Of a stretch of DNA of 64,000 nt, positions 9,096-17,417 are shown one piece after another. Source of the stretch: Vitreoscilla sp. (lineage in GTDB: Bacteria > Pseudomonadota > Gammaproteobacteria > Burkholderiales > Neisseriaceae); assembly GCA_030150505.1 (NCBI GenBank), contig JASLFS010000001.1, positions 62,001-126,000 on the forward strand, in the 5' to 3' direction. Numbering within the stretch: position 1 is the stretch's first letter; each line of letters begins with the position of its first letter. A program made the translations under genes and the position numbers. The notes beneath the pieces are model-generated. The model made no database searches, was not told the DNA's origin, and saw only the letters and a list, made by a program, of their open reading frames with translations.

Positions 9096-9461
9096 ATGTA
9101 CGAAGTCAATCGCAGTGTTTTTATGTTGGTCCCACAAGAGCCGTTTTGGATGTGGCTAAATGATCTGCCGGATATCGACTTAGGTGACATTATCTTGGAA
9201 GATTTGCAGTTAGATGCAAATGCTTATCTAACCAGCCCTTGTGAAGCTCTGGATGATGTTTGGAATGAAATTGATTCACGCTTGGCTGAGCTGTTTAGTG
9301 CAGAACTAGCCGATTGGTGTGAAGATCAAAGCTTATGGCCTGATTTGGTTCCTGAAATCTTTTATGAGTGGTTTGATATTCGATTATCAACAATTGTGAC
9401 TGATTTAAGCAAAGATGAGTTGGAGCGTGAGCCTTTTGAAGTTATTCAATTGGACGATTAA
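9096..9461 (+). CDS. Conserved hypothetical acidic, tryptophan-rich protein
   Basis: I do not recognise a named family. 121 aa from the ATG at 9096, which has AAGGAG 8 bases upstream; a TTG two codons earlier is less well placed. The protein is strongly acidic with six Trp residues (for example FWMWLND, ADWCED, YEWFD). It has no signal peptide or membrane helix, so it is probably cytosolic. The DWCEDQSLWPD and EWFDIRLSTIVTDL segments look like conserved helices of a small single-domain protein. It stands alone between the mla terminator and fadM, 38 bases before the latter. Confidence 0.75.
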   Translation: MYEVNRSVFMLVPQEPFWMWLNDLPDIDLGDIILEDLQLDANAYLTSPCEALDDVWNEIDSRLAELFSAELADWCEDQSLWPDLVPEIFYEWFDIRLSTIVTDLSKDELEREPFEVIQLDD

Positions 9462-9499
9462 TCTAAGCGAAAAAAATAATAACTAATAAGGAGAAAGCA

Positions 9500-9910
9500 G
9501 TGGCACATTTAACATCAATTAAAGTTCGCGGTTATCATTTGGATTTATACCAACATGTGAATAATGCTCGCTATTTAGAGTTTTTAGAAGAAGCTCGTTG
9601 GCAGTATTTTGATGATGCTAATTTAATGGAAACGTTTCTAACCTCAGGTTTGGGGTTAGCTGTGGTGAATATTAATATTAATTATCGCCGTGGTGCTCTC
9701 ATGAATGATGAGTTGGAAATTGCCACTAGCTTTACCAGTGTTAGTCAACGCAGTGCTATTTTGAAGCAAGTAATTACTTTGAAAGGGACTGATAAAATCG
9801 TTGCGGATGCGGAGGTGACTTTTGTTGTGGTTGATCCGAAGCAGAATAAGGCAGTGGTTTTAGATGGTCCGTTAGCGGCAGCTTTAGAACAATTGGTTGA
9901 GGAAGGTTAA
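9500..9910 (+). CDS. fadM: Acyl-CoA thioesterase, FadM/YbaW type
   Basis: Hot-dog-fold thioesterase that hydrolyses acyl-CoA. 136 aa, matching the family length. The N-terminal stretch VRGYHLDLYQHVNNARYLEF, followed by LEEARW, is almost identical to E. coli FadM (YbaW), including the catalytic Asp of the 4HBT family. NININYRRGA follows. The start is GTG at 9500 with AAGGAG 9 bases upstream. The tlpA-like gene follows after 6 bases, so the two are probably cotranscribed. Confidence 0.88.
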   Translation: MAHLTSIKVRGYHLDLYQHVNNARYLEFLEEARWQYFDDANLMETFLTSGLGLAVVNININYRRGALMNDELEIATSFTSVSQRSAILKQVITLKGTDKIVADAEVTFVVVDPKQNKAVVLDGPLAAALEQLVEEG

Positions 9911-9916
9911 TACCGA

Positions 9917-10408
9917 ATGAAAAAAGGTATTTTTGCATTGGTTGTTGTTGTCGCCATTGTAATTGGTGTGGCAGTTGCGTTTCAATCGCAAAAAACGGCA
10001 GCTTATCCTTTTAGTTTAAGTGATTTAGATGGGCAAGTGATTACTGAGGCTGATTTAAAAGGCAAGGTAACGCTAATTAATTTTTGGTATCCTTCTTGCC
10101 CTGGTTGTGTCAAAGAAATGCCAGAGCTGATTAAAACTCAGCAGAAATTTGATAATACAGATTACCAAACATTTGCCATCTCAATGAATTATAATACTTT
10201 AGCTGAAGTACATAATTATGTTGAGCAATATCAGTTACCATTTACGGTGATGTTTGATGCAGATAATGCGGTGTCTAAGAATTATGGTGTTAAGTTAGCA
10301 CCTAATTCATTTATTATCGATAAAGAAGGTAATATTATTAAATCTTATTTGGGTGAGCCTAAATGGGATGACTTGCATGAGCTGATTCAAACAGAATTGG
10401 CCAAGTAA
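9917..10408 (+). CDS. TlpA-like membrane-anchored thioredoxin (CPGC)
   Basis: Periplasmic thiol-disulfide oxidoreductase of the TlpA/ResA type. 163 aa: an uncleaved N-terminal anchor or signal (about 4-22) and a thioredoxin fold with redox motif SCPGCVKEMPEL (about residues 57-68). The later cis-Pro region is LAPNSFIIDKEGNI. The CPGC active site replaces the more usual CxPC. The substrate is unknown; cytochrome c maturation or general disulfide reduction is possible. It ends just before a strong terminator. Confidence 0.82.
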   Translation: MKKGIFALVVVVAIVIGVAVAFQSQKTAAYPFSLSDLDGQVITEADLKGKVTLINFWYPSCPGCVKEMPELIKTQQKFDNTDYQTFAISMNYNTLAEVHNYVEQYQLPFTVMFDADNAVSKNYGVKLAPNSFIIDKEGNIIKSYLGEPKWDDLHELIQTELAK

Positions 10409-10422
10409 GTCGATTGGTTTTA

Positions 10423-10447
10423 AAAAAGCGCTCATTGAGCGCTTTTT
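10423..10447 (+). terminator. Intrinsic terminator
   Basis: GCGCTC-ATT-GAGCGC stem flanked by A5 and T5, giving an 11-bp stem with a U-tract. It ends fadM-tlpA. Confidence 0.85.
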
Positions 10448-10473
10448 ATTATGGGTAGTAAATACCTGTTGGT

Positions 10474-10504
10474 TTGTGTTGTAAACAAACAAAACGATTA
10501 TAAT
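10474..10504 (+). promoter_or_regulatory. Possible metG promoter
   Basis: Perfect -10 TATAAT at 10499-10504 with TTGTGT at 10474-10479 (spacer 19, longer than ideal). It lies 36 bases before the metG start. Confidence 0.4.
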
Positions 10505-10540
10505 GATTCAATTAAATTAAATAATAGTGTTGGAAAATTC

Positions 10541-12607
10541 ATGACTGAGCAACGTAAGATATTAGTAACAAGCGCATTGCCGTATGCCAACGGTAGTATT
10601 CATTTAGGGCATATGGTTGAGCATATTCAAACCGATATTTGGGTGCGTTTTCAAAAAATGCGCGGTCACGAATGTTATTACGTTTGTGCCGACGATACTC
10701 ATGGTACGCCAGTGATGTTGGCAGCGCAGAAAAAAGGCATGACACCTGAAGAAATGATTGATGCTGTTCGTCAGGAGCACATGGCGGATTTCGCTGGTTT
10801 TAATATTGGCTATGATAATTACTACACAACTCATTCTCCTGAAAATCTGCAGTTTTCTCAGCAAATATACACGCAATTAAAAGCGAATGACAAAATCACT
10901 TCTCGTGTGATTAATCAGTTGTATGACCCTGAAAAAGAGATGTTTTTGCCAGATCGTTTTGTGAAGGGTGAGTGCCCTAAATGTCATGCAAAAGATCAAT
11001 ATGGCGATAACTGTGAAGTATGTGGTGCTACATATAGCCCAACTGAGTTGATTAATCCATTTTCGACGGTTTCTGGTGCTACGCCAGTGATGAAAGAAAG
11101 TGAACATTTCTTTTTCCGTTTAAGTGAGTGCAATGAGTTTTTGGAAGCTTGGGTAAACGGTAGTACGACTGTGTCTCAAGATAAAGAGCAAGAACACTTA
11201 CAAAGCCAAGCCCGCAATAAGATGAAAGAGTGGGTTGAGGGTGGTTTACAAGATTGGGATATTTCTCGTGATGCGCCTTATTTTGGTTTTGAAATTCCGG
11301 GCGAAAAAGGTAAGTATTTCTATGTTTGGCTAGATGCGCCGATTGGTTATATGGCTTCTTTTAAGAATCTATGTGATAAATTGGGCTTAGATTTTGATGA
11401 GTATTTTAAAGCAGATAGCAAAACTGAGTTATACCATTTTGTTGGTAAGGATATTTTGTATTTCCATGCTTTATTTTGGCCTGCTACTTTGCATTTTGCT
11501 GGTTTGAGAGTGCCAACGGCTGTTTTCGCACATGGTTTCTTGACTGTTGATGGTCATAAAATGTCTAAATCTCGTGGTACGTTTATTACTGCTCGATCAT
11601 ATTTGGATGTGGGCTTGAATCCTGAGTGGATGCGTTACTACATTGCGGCAAAATTAAATAGCCGCATTGAAGATATTGATTTGAATTTGACCGATTTCAT
11701 CACCAGGGTTAATAGTGATTTGGTTGGTAAGTACATTAATATTGCAGCACGTGCTTCTGGCTTTATTCAAAAACGCTTTGAAGGCAAATTGAAAGATGTG
11801 AGCGCTAGCGAGCTATTGAGCCATTTGCAAAGCCATGCGGATGTTATTGCTGATGCTTATGAAGGTCGTGAGTATGGTAAAGCATTGCGCGATATTATGG
11901 CTTTGGCTGATGTTGTCAATGAATATGTTGATGCTAATAAACCTTGGGAATTGGCGAAACAAGAGGGACAGGAAGAGCGTTTGCATGAAGTTTGCAGCGA
12001 ATTGATTAATGCTTTCAAAATCTTAAGCGTTTATTTGGCACCTGTTTTACCTCAAGTATCAGAAAAAGTAGCTGCATTTTTAAATGTTCCTGCTTTGCAA
12101 TGGCAAGATGCCAAAGTATTACTTGGAGAACAGGTGATTAATAAGTATGAACATATGATGCAACGTGTGGAGCCTGCTAAGGTGGATGAATTGATTGAAA
12201 AAAACAAAGAGACCATCGCTGCGGTGAAAGCTGCTGAAGAAAAAGTAGCTAAAATGGCTAATTTTGAGCCAGTTGCGCCAACTTGCAGTTTTGATGACTT
12301 CATGAAAGTAGATTTGCGTGTTGCTCAAGTTTTGAATTGTGAAAAAGTTGAGGGCAGTAGCAAGTTATTGAAATTCCAATTGGACTTGGGCTTTGAAGAG
12401 CGCACGATTTTCTCTGGTATCGCAGCAAGTTATCCTGAGCCAGAAAAATTAATCGGACGCATGGTGGTTTGCGTGGCGAACTTCGCTCCTCGTAAGATGG
12501 CGAAGTTTGGTATGTCTGAAGGAATGATTACTTCTGCAGCAGGAGAAGATAAATTATTCTTGTTAGATGTTGATGCTGGCGCAACGCCAGGTATGAAAAT
12601 CGGTTAA
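10541..12607 (+). CDS. metG: Methionyl-tRNA synthetase
   Basis: Class I aminoacyl-tRNA synthetase charging tRNA-Met. 688 aa from the ATG at 10541, which gives the standard N-terminus MTEQRKILVTSALPYANG. The HIGH motif is HLGH (residues 21-24) and KMSKS is near 340. The zinc knuckle is CPKC...CEVC (about 145-160). A C-terminal EMAPII-like tRNA-binding domain (FMKVDLRVAQV onward, about 588-688) supports dimerisation. It stands alone and ends in a DUS-based terminator. Confidence 0.97.
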   Translation: MTEQRKILVTSALPYANGSIHLGHMVEHIQTDIWVRFQKMRGHECYYVCADDTHGTPVMLAAQKKGMTPEEMIDAVRQEHMADFAGFNIGYDNYYTTHSPENLQFSQQIYTQLKANDKITSRVINQLYDPEKEMFLPDRFVKGECPKCHAKDQYGDNCEVCGATYSPTELINPFSTVSGATPVMKESEHFFFRLSECNEFLEAWVNGSTTVSQDKEQEHLQSQARNKMKEWVEGGLQDWDISRDAPYFGFEIPGEKGKYFYVWLDAPIGYMASFKNLCDKLGLDFDEYFKADSKTELYHFVGKDILYFHALFWPATLHFAGLRVPTAVFAHGFLTVDGHKMSKSRGTFITARSYLDVGLNPEWMRYYIAAKLNSRIEDIDLNLTDFITRVNSDLVGKYINIAARASGFIQKRFEGKLKDVSASELLSHLQSHADVIADAYEGREYGKALRDIMALADVVNEYVDANKPWELAKQEGQEERLHEVCSELINAFKILSVYLAPVLPQVSEKVAAFLNVPALQWQDAKVLLGEQVINKYEHMMQRVEPAKVDELIEKNKETIAAVKAAEEKVAKMANFEPVAPTCSFDDFMKVDLRVAQVLNCEKVEGSSKLLKFQLDLGFEERTIFSGIAASYPEPEKLIGRMVVCVANFAPRKMAKFGMSEGMITSAAGEDKLFLLDVDAGATPGMKIG

Positions 12608-12628
12608 TGATTCATTATCATTAAAAAG

Positions 12629-12662
12629 CAGGCTGCCTGAAACGTTTCAGGCAGCCTGTTTT
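12629..12662. terminator. DUS inverted-repeat terminator, bidirectional
   Basis: Two exact DUS copies head to head (AGGCTGCCTGAA at 12630-12641; reverse complement at 12646-12657) form a perfect 14-bp stem with only 2 central bases (about a 4-base loop in practice), followed by TTTT. It lies between convergent metG and the crotonase gene. Confidence 0.85.
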
Positions 12663-12673
12663 ATTGTTGGCGG

Positions 12674-13456
12674 TTACTTTCCTTGCCATGTTGGTTGGCG
12701 TTTTTCAAAAAAGGCATTAATGCCTTCCAATGTATCTTGCGTCATCATATTGTTGGCCATAATTTCGGCCGCTTGTTGATAGGCTACCTGAAAGCCATAT
12801 TCTAATTGACCATAAAATAGTCCTTTACCATAGCGGATGGCAAGTGGTGCTTTTGCTGCTATTTTTTGGGCTAGATTTAGTGTGGTTTCTTCGAGTTCAT
12901 CTGCTGCTACAGCGTGATTAATTAAACCCCATTTTTCGGCTTTTTCAGCATCAATAAAATCACCCGTTACTAACATTTCAAAAGCCTGTTTGCGACCAAT
13001 ATTTCGCGTTAATGCCACAGCTGGTGTGGCACAAAACAATCCAACATTGATGCCTGAGACAGCAAATTTTGCTTGTTTTGAGGCAACGGCTAAATCGCAC
13101 ATTGCTACCAGTTGGCAACCTGCAGCGGTGGCAATGCCATTTACTTTTGCAATAATGGGTTGAGGCATGCGAATAATTCGCATCATTAAATCACTACACA
13201 ATTCAAAAAGTGATCTTTGATACTCAATATTAATATGGGCTTTCATTTCCTTTAAATCATGTCCAGCACAGAAAGCCGGGCCATTTGCAGCTAAAATGAT
13301 GACTCGAATATGGTCATCATGTGCAATTTCCTCTAATGTTTGTATTAGGGCATGTAGCATATTTGCTGACAGAACATTTAATGAATCAGGTTGGTTTAAT
13401 GTCAGTGTACAAATGTGATTTTGATTATTTTGAGTAATATAGCGGGATATCTCCAT
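12674..13456 (-). CDS. Enoyl-CoA hydratase/isomerase family protein (ECHDC3-like)
   Basis: Crotonase-fold protein, 260 aa, full length. The oxyanion-hole segment FCAGHDLKEM and the KVNGIATAAGCQLVAMCDLA helix are clear. At the two positions that hold the catalytic glutamates of true enoyl-CoA hydratases, this protein has Gln (GCQL) and Gly (VSGINVG). That pattern and the GHDLKEM motif match the ECHDC3 subgroup, whose reaction is not established. Ordinary beta-oxidation hydratase activity is therefore doubtful. A single gene with an AAGGAG site upstream of the ATG, divergent from the phaM-like gene. Confidence 0.85.
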   Translation of the reverse strand: MEISRYITQNNQNHICTLTLNQPDSLNVLSANMLHALIQTLEEIAHDDHIRVIILAANGPAFCAGHDLKEMKAHINIEYQRSLFELCSDLMMRIIRMPQPIIAKVNGIATAAGCQLVAMCDLAVASKQAKFAVSGINVGLFCATPAVALTRNIGRKQAFEMLVTGDFIDAEKAEKWGLINHAVAADELEETTLNLAQKIAAKAPLAIRYGKGLFYGQLEYGFQVAYQQAAEIMANNMMTQDTLEGINAFFEKRQPTWQGK

Positions 13457-13616
13457 CGTATTTCTCCTTTGATGATTTTTTATATCATGCTACCAGAATA
13501 TTGAATAGATTTTAAAAAATCATGATGTGTGCTATGGTAAAATTATGATGATTTACCACATCAGACACGATGCAATATTTGTATTTCACTCTATATCAAT
13601 AAAGGAGTAACGTGGT

Positions 13617-13868
13617 ATGACACCAAACGACAATAATCCTTTTGCTTTTTGGCAGCAGTTTTGGCAAAACACAAATCCACAAATGGCACCATTTTTACCG
13701 CCAATGAGTTTAGAAGAAGTGCAGAAAAAAATCACTGAATTACAAAGTGTGGAAATGTGGCTAAATTTTAATTTACAAGCCGTTCAGTCTCAGTTGATGT
13801 TACTAGAGCAGCAAAAAGTATTTTTTGAAAGTATGGCCGAACAGCCAGAGCCAGAACAAGAATCGTAA
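13617..13868 (+). CDS. PhaM-like small granule/regulatory protein
   Basis: 83 aa. The layout (N-terminal FAFWQQFW, a Pro-rich hinge MAPFLPPMSLEEV, then a helix LQSVEMWLNFNLQAVQSQLM followed by LLEQQ) matches the N-terminal domain of betaproteobacterial PhaM. PhaM activates PHB synthase and links granules to the nucleoid. The basic, Lys/Ala-rich DNA-binding tail of Ralstonia PhaM is missing, so only the synthase-contact helix remains. No pha gene lies in the window. AAAGGAG lies 9 bases upstream. The name is by pattern only. Confidence 0.65.
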   Translation: MTPNDNNPFAFWQQFWQNTNPQMAPFLPPMSLEEVQKKITELQSVEMWLNFNLQAVQSQLMLLEQQKVFFESMAEQPEPEQES

Positions 13869-13884
13869 TCTTCTCAATTATCTA

Positions 13885-13904
13885 TAACGGGCAAAAGCCC
13901 GTTA
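13885..13904. terminator. Hairpin between phaM-like gene and dnaE
   Basis: 8-bp perfect stem TAACGGGC-aaaa-GCCCGTTA followed by GTTATTTAT. The U-tract is weak, so it may be a partial terminator or a processing site in the dnaE leader. Confidence 0.5.
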
Positions 13905-13923
13905 GTTATTTATAGTACCCACC

Positions 13924-16900
13924 ATGACCGAAGCACAATATATTCCCCTACGTTTGCATACTGAATTCTCTATTGAAGATGGTATGGTACGCATTAAAGA
14001 TGCCGTAAAATTTGCCGTTCAGCAAAATATCCCAGCTTTGGGAATTAGTGATTTGATGAATGTTTTTGGAATGGTGAAGTTTTATAAAACCTGCCGAAGC
14101 GCAGGCATCAAACCAATTGTTTCAGCGGATGTTTGGATTGAAAACGATGTTAAAGTTGATCAGCCAACACGCTTAATGTTAATTGCCAAAAATCACCAAG
14201 GCTATTTGAGATTATGTGAATTATTGACCGAAGCTTATGTCAACGAAGAAAGACATCGCTTACGAGCTCAAATCAAAAAGAAATGGTTAGTTGAGGGCGA
14301 TAACAGTGGCTTAATTTGCTTATCTGGCGCTCACTTAGGTGAAATTGGGCAAGCGCTATTAAATGAACAAGAAGAACAAGCTAAAGCCATTGCTCAAGAA
14401 TATGCCGAATTGTTTCCAAATCAATTTTATTTGGAATTACAAAGGCTCCCTGAAAAGCCTGAATGTGAAATCAGCGTACAAGGCAGTTTAAAACTGGCAT
14501 TGGAATTGGATTTACCTGTTGTCGCAACGCATCCAACACAATTCTTGCATGCCGATGATTTTCAAGCTCATGAAGCACGAGTATGCATTGCCAGTGGTTA
14601 TGTATTGGGGGATAAAAGACGTCCTAAAAATTTCGTTCCTAGCCAGTTTTTTGCTACGCCAGAAGACATGCAAGCACGTTTTAACGATGTGCCTGAAGCA
14701 CTTCAAAATACCGTCAATATTGCTAAACGCTGTAACTTATTAGTGACATTAGGCAAGAACTATTTACCAGATTTTCCAACGCCAAATGGAATGGATTTAA
14801 ATGATTATCTCATTCATTTATCCAATGAAGGCTTACAAGAGCGCATGGAGATTTTGTATCCTGATGAAGCGATACGAGCAGAAAAATATCCCGAATACCA
14901 AGCACGTTTGGATTTTGAGTTAAACACCATTGTTCAAATGGGTTTCCCCGGTTACTTCCTAATTGTTGCCGACTTTATTAACTGGGCAAAAGAAAACAGC
15001 TGCCCAGTGGGGCCGGGTCGTGGTTCTGGTGCAGGTTCCTTGGTTGCTTATGCATTGAAAATTACTGATTTGGATCCTCTTCAATATGCTTTGCTATTTG
15101 AACGGTTCTTAAATCCAGAACGTGTTTCAATGCCTGACTTTGATATTGACTTTTGCCAAGAGAATCGTGGGCGCGTGATTCAATATGTACGCCATAAATA
15201 TGGCGTAGCAGCGGTTAGTCAGATTGTGACTTTTGGCACATTGTCGTCAAAAGCCGTTGTGCGAGATGTTGGACGAGTATTGGATTTACCATTTGGTATG
15301 TGCGATCGCTTATCAAAATTAATCCCAGTTGAAGCGAATAAACCGTTAAGCCTTGCGAAAGCCATGGAGGCAGAGCCTCAAATTGCCGAAATTTTGAAGG
15401 CAGAAGATGCCGAAGAATTGATGGTTCTAGCCCAAAAGCTAGAAGATTTAACCCGTGGTCTTGGCATGCATGCTGGTGGTGTACTTATCGCCCCAGGAAA
15501 ACTAACTGATTTTTGTCCTGTTTATCAAGCTTTGGGTGAAGATACATCGCCTGTATCGATGTTTGATAAAGATGACGTTGAACAGATTGGTTTGGTTAAA
15601 TTTGACTTCTTAGGATTGCGTAACTTAACCATTATCGAATTAGCACAACAATACATTGCGGATGTGAATCAGGATGATGTTGATGTTGCTCATATTCCAT
15701 TGGATGATGCCGTTGCGTACCAAATTTTCTCGACAGGAAACACAACTGCTGTGTTCCAGTTTGAGTCAGCTGGTATGAAACGAATGCTGGTAGAAGCTAA
15801 GCCAAAGAAATTTGAAGAAATTATTGCCTTCGTGGCACTTTATCGTCCGGGTCCAATGGACCTAATTCCTGATTTTACCCGACGCATGCACGGTGAAGCC
15901 TTTGAATATTTGCATCCTTTACTTGAAGACGTATTGAAACCCACTTATGGCGTGATGGTGTATCAAGAACAAGTGATGCAAGCTGCACAGGTTTGTGGTG
16001 GATATTCGCTTGGCGGTGCGGATTTATTGCGCCGAGCAATGGGTAAGAAAAAAGTTGAGGAGATGATTAAGCAGCGTGCAACGTTTGTTGAGGGCGCTGC
16101 TCAAAAAGATATTAATGAAGCCAAAGCCAATGAAATTTTCGACTATATGGAGAAATTCGCAGGCTATGGTTTTAATAAATCACATGCGGCAGCTTATGCT
16201 TTGGTGGCTTATCAAACTGCATGGTTAAAAGCACATTATCCTGCTGAGTTTATGGCAGCCACGATGTCCAGTGAGTTGGATAATACGGATCAGTTAAAAA
16301 TCTTCTTTGATGATGCAAAAGACAATGGTATTGAGTTTCTCGCACCATCGGTTAACCATTCATTTTATCGTTTCAAACCCTTGGCAGGAAAAAAGATTCG
16401 CTATGCGTTAGGTGCGATTAAAGGCACGGGCGAAGCGGCCGTGAATGCTATTGTTAAAGCCCGAGAAGAGGGCGGTCCGTTTGAGGATTTATTCGATTTT
16501 TGTGAACGAGTGGATAAGCACCATATTAATAAACGAACACTAGAAGCACTTGTGCGTGCTGGCGCTTTTGATGAACTTGAACCAAATCGAGCCATGATGT
16601 TATCGAATATTCCATTGGCAGTCGAAAACGCAGAGCAAAAAGCAGCCAATGCCAATCAAAGTGGATTATTTGATTTTGATGATACTGCTATTGCACCAAT
16701 TGAAATGACTGCGGTGGAGGCATGGAATGAAAGCCGTAAATTAGCAGAAGAAAAAAGTGCCATGGGCTTTTATTATTCAGGGCATCCATTTGCACCTTAT
16801 TCTACCGAAGTGAGGGGATTTGCTAAAAAATCATTGGCATCGTTGGCTGCGGCTGATCATAAACAATGGGTAGCGGGTTTTGTTACCAGCATTCGCATTA

Positions 16901-17358
16901 TTATGGGGCGTCGTGGCAAGTTAGCAATTGTTTTGTTGGAAGATGAAACGGCAAAAGTAGAAATTGTGGTTGCTGGTTCGGTGTATGAGCAATCAATAGC
17001 AGTATTAAAAGCCGATACCGTATTGTTATTTGATGCTAAGGTTGGAAAAGATGAATATGGTGGCGGTAGTGGATTAAGAATTAGCGCAGATGGTGTTTAT
17101 ACTTTTGAGCAGGCAAGGCAATCTTTTGCACGCAGCATGAGTTTACATATTAATCAGCATCTTGATATTGCTAAACTGTCTAATTTGCTGTCATCTTCTG
17201 CTGATGGTCAAAAAGTACCTGTGCAACTTCTTTATCAAAACAATGATGTAAGAGCAACAATGCGTTTGCCAATGAAATGGCAAATTGTCGCTAGCAATGA
17301 TTTGTTGGATAAACTGCAGGATTTGCTAGGTTATGAAAATGTTGTGGTAACTTGGTAA
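13924..17358 (+). CDS. dnaE: DNA polymerase III alpha subunit
   Basis: Replicative polymerase catalytic subunit. 1144 aa, the usual length. An N-terminal PHP domain (about 1-270, LRLHTEFSIEDG) is followed by the polymerase core with PVGPGRGSGAGSLVAYAL and the catalytic aspartates in MPDFDIDFCQ (about residues 401-410). Next come the helix-hairpin-helix region (GYGFNKSHAAAYALVAYQTA) and a C-terminal OB-fold (about 975-1060). No good ribosome site is visible before the ATG at 13924. A near-DUS AGGCTCCCTGAA lies at 14443-14454. Confidence 0.97.
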   Translation: MTEAQYIPLRLHTEFSIEDGMVRIKDAVKFAVQQNIPALGISDLMNVFGMVKFYKTCRSAGIKPIVSADVWIENDVKVDQPTRLMLIAKNHQGYLRLCELLTEAYVNEERHRLRAQIKKKWLVEGDNSGLICLSGAHLGEIGQALLNEQEEQAKAIAQEYAELFPNQFYLELQRLPEKPECEISVQGSLKLALELDLPVVATHPTQFLHADDFQAHEARVCIASGYVLGDKRRPKNFVPSQFFATPEDMQARFNDVPEALQNTVNIAKRCNLLVTLGKNYLPDFPTPNGMDLNDYLIHLSNEGLQERMEILYPDEAIRAEKYPEYQARLDFELNTIVQMGFPGYFLIVADFINWAKENSCPVGPGRGSGAGSLVAYALKITDLDPLQYALLFERFLNPERVSMPDFDIDFCQENRGRVIQYVRHKYGVAAVSQIVTFGTLSSKAVVRDVGRVLDLPFGMCDRLSKLIPVEANKPLSLAKAMEAEPQIAEILKAEDAEELMVLAQKLEDLTRGLGMHAGGVLIAPGKLTDFCPVYQALGEDTSPVSMFDKDDVEQIGLVKFDFLGLRNLTIIELAQQYIADVNQDDVDVAHIPLDDAVAYQIFSTGNTTAVFQFESAGMKRMLVEAKPKKFEEIIAFVALYRPGPMDLIPDFTRRMHGEAFEYLHPLLEDVLKPTYGVMVYQEQVMQAAQVCGGYSLGGADLLRRAMGKKKVEEMIKQRATFVEGAAQKDINEAKANEIFDYMEKFAGYGFNKSHAAAYALVAYQTAWLKAHYPAEFMAATMSSELDNTDQLKIFFDDAKDNGIEFLAPSVNHSFYRFKPLAGKKIRYALGAIKGTGEAAVNAIVKAREEGGPFEDLFDFCERVDKHHINKRTLEALVRAGAFDELEPNRAMMLSNIPLAVENAEQKAANANQSGLFDFDDTAIAPIEMTAVEAWNESRKLAEEKSAMGFYYSGHPFAPYSTEVRGFAKKSLASLAAADHKQWVAGFVTSIRIIMGRRGKLAIVLLEDETAKVEIVVAGSVYEQSIAVLKADTVLLFDAKVGKDEYGGGSGLRISADGVYTFEQARQSFARSMSLHINQHLDIAKLSNLLSSSADGQKVPVQLLYQNNDVRATMRLPMKWQIVASNDLLDKLQDLLGYENVVVTW

Positions 17359-17362
17359 GAAA

Positions 17363-17392
17363 ATTGGGTACGGTTGAGTGACCGTACCCAAT
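17363..17392. terminator. Convergent hairpin terminator dnaE / antiporter
   Basis: Perfect 12-bp stem (ATTGGGTACGGT at 17363-17374 and ACCGTACCCAAT at 17381-17392), 6-base loop. No clear U-tract on either side. It serves two convergent genes. Confidence 0.6.
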
Positions 17393-17417
17393 GGTTAAGA
17401 ATTATTGAAAGAAATAA

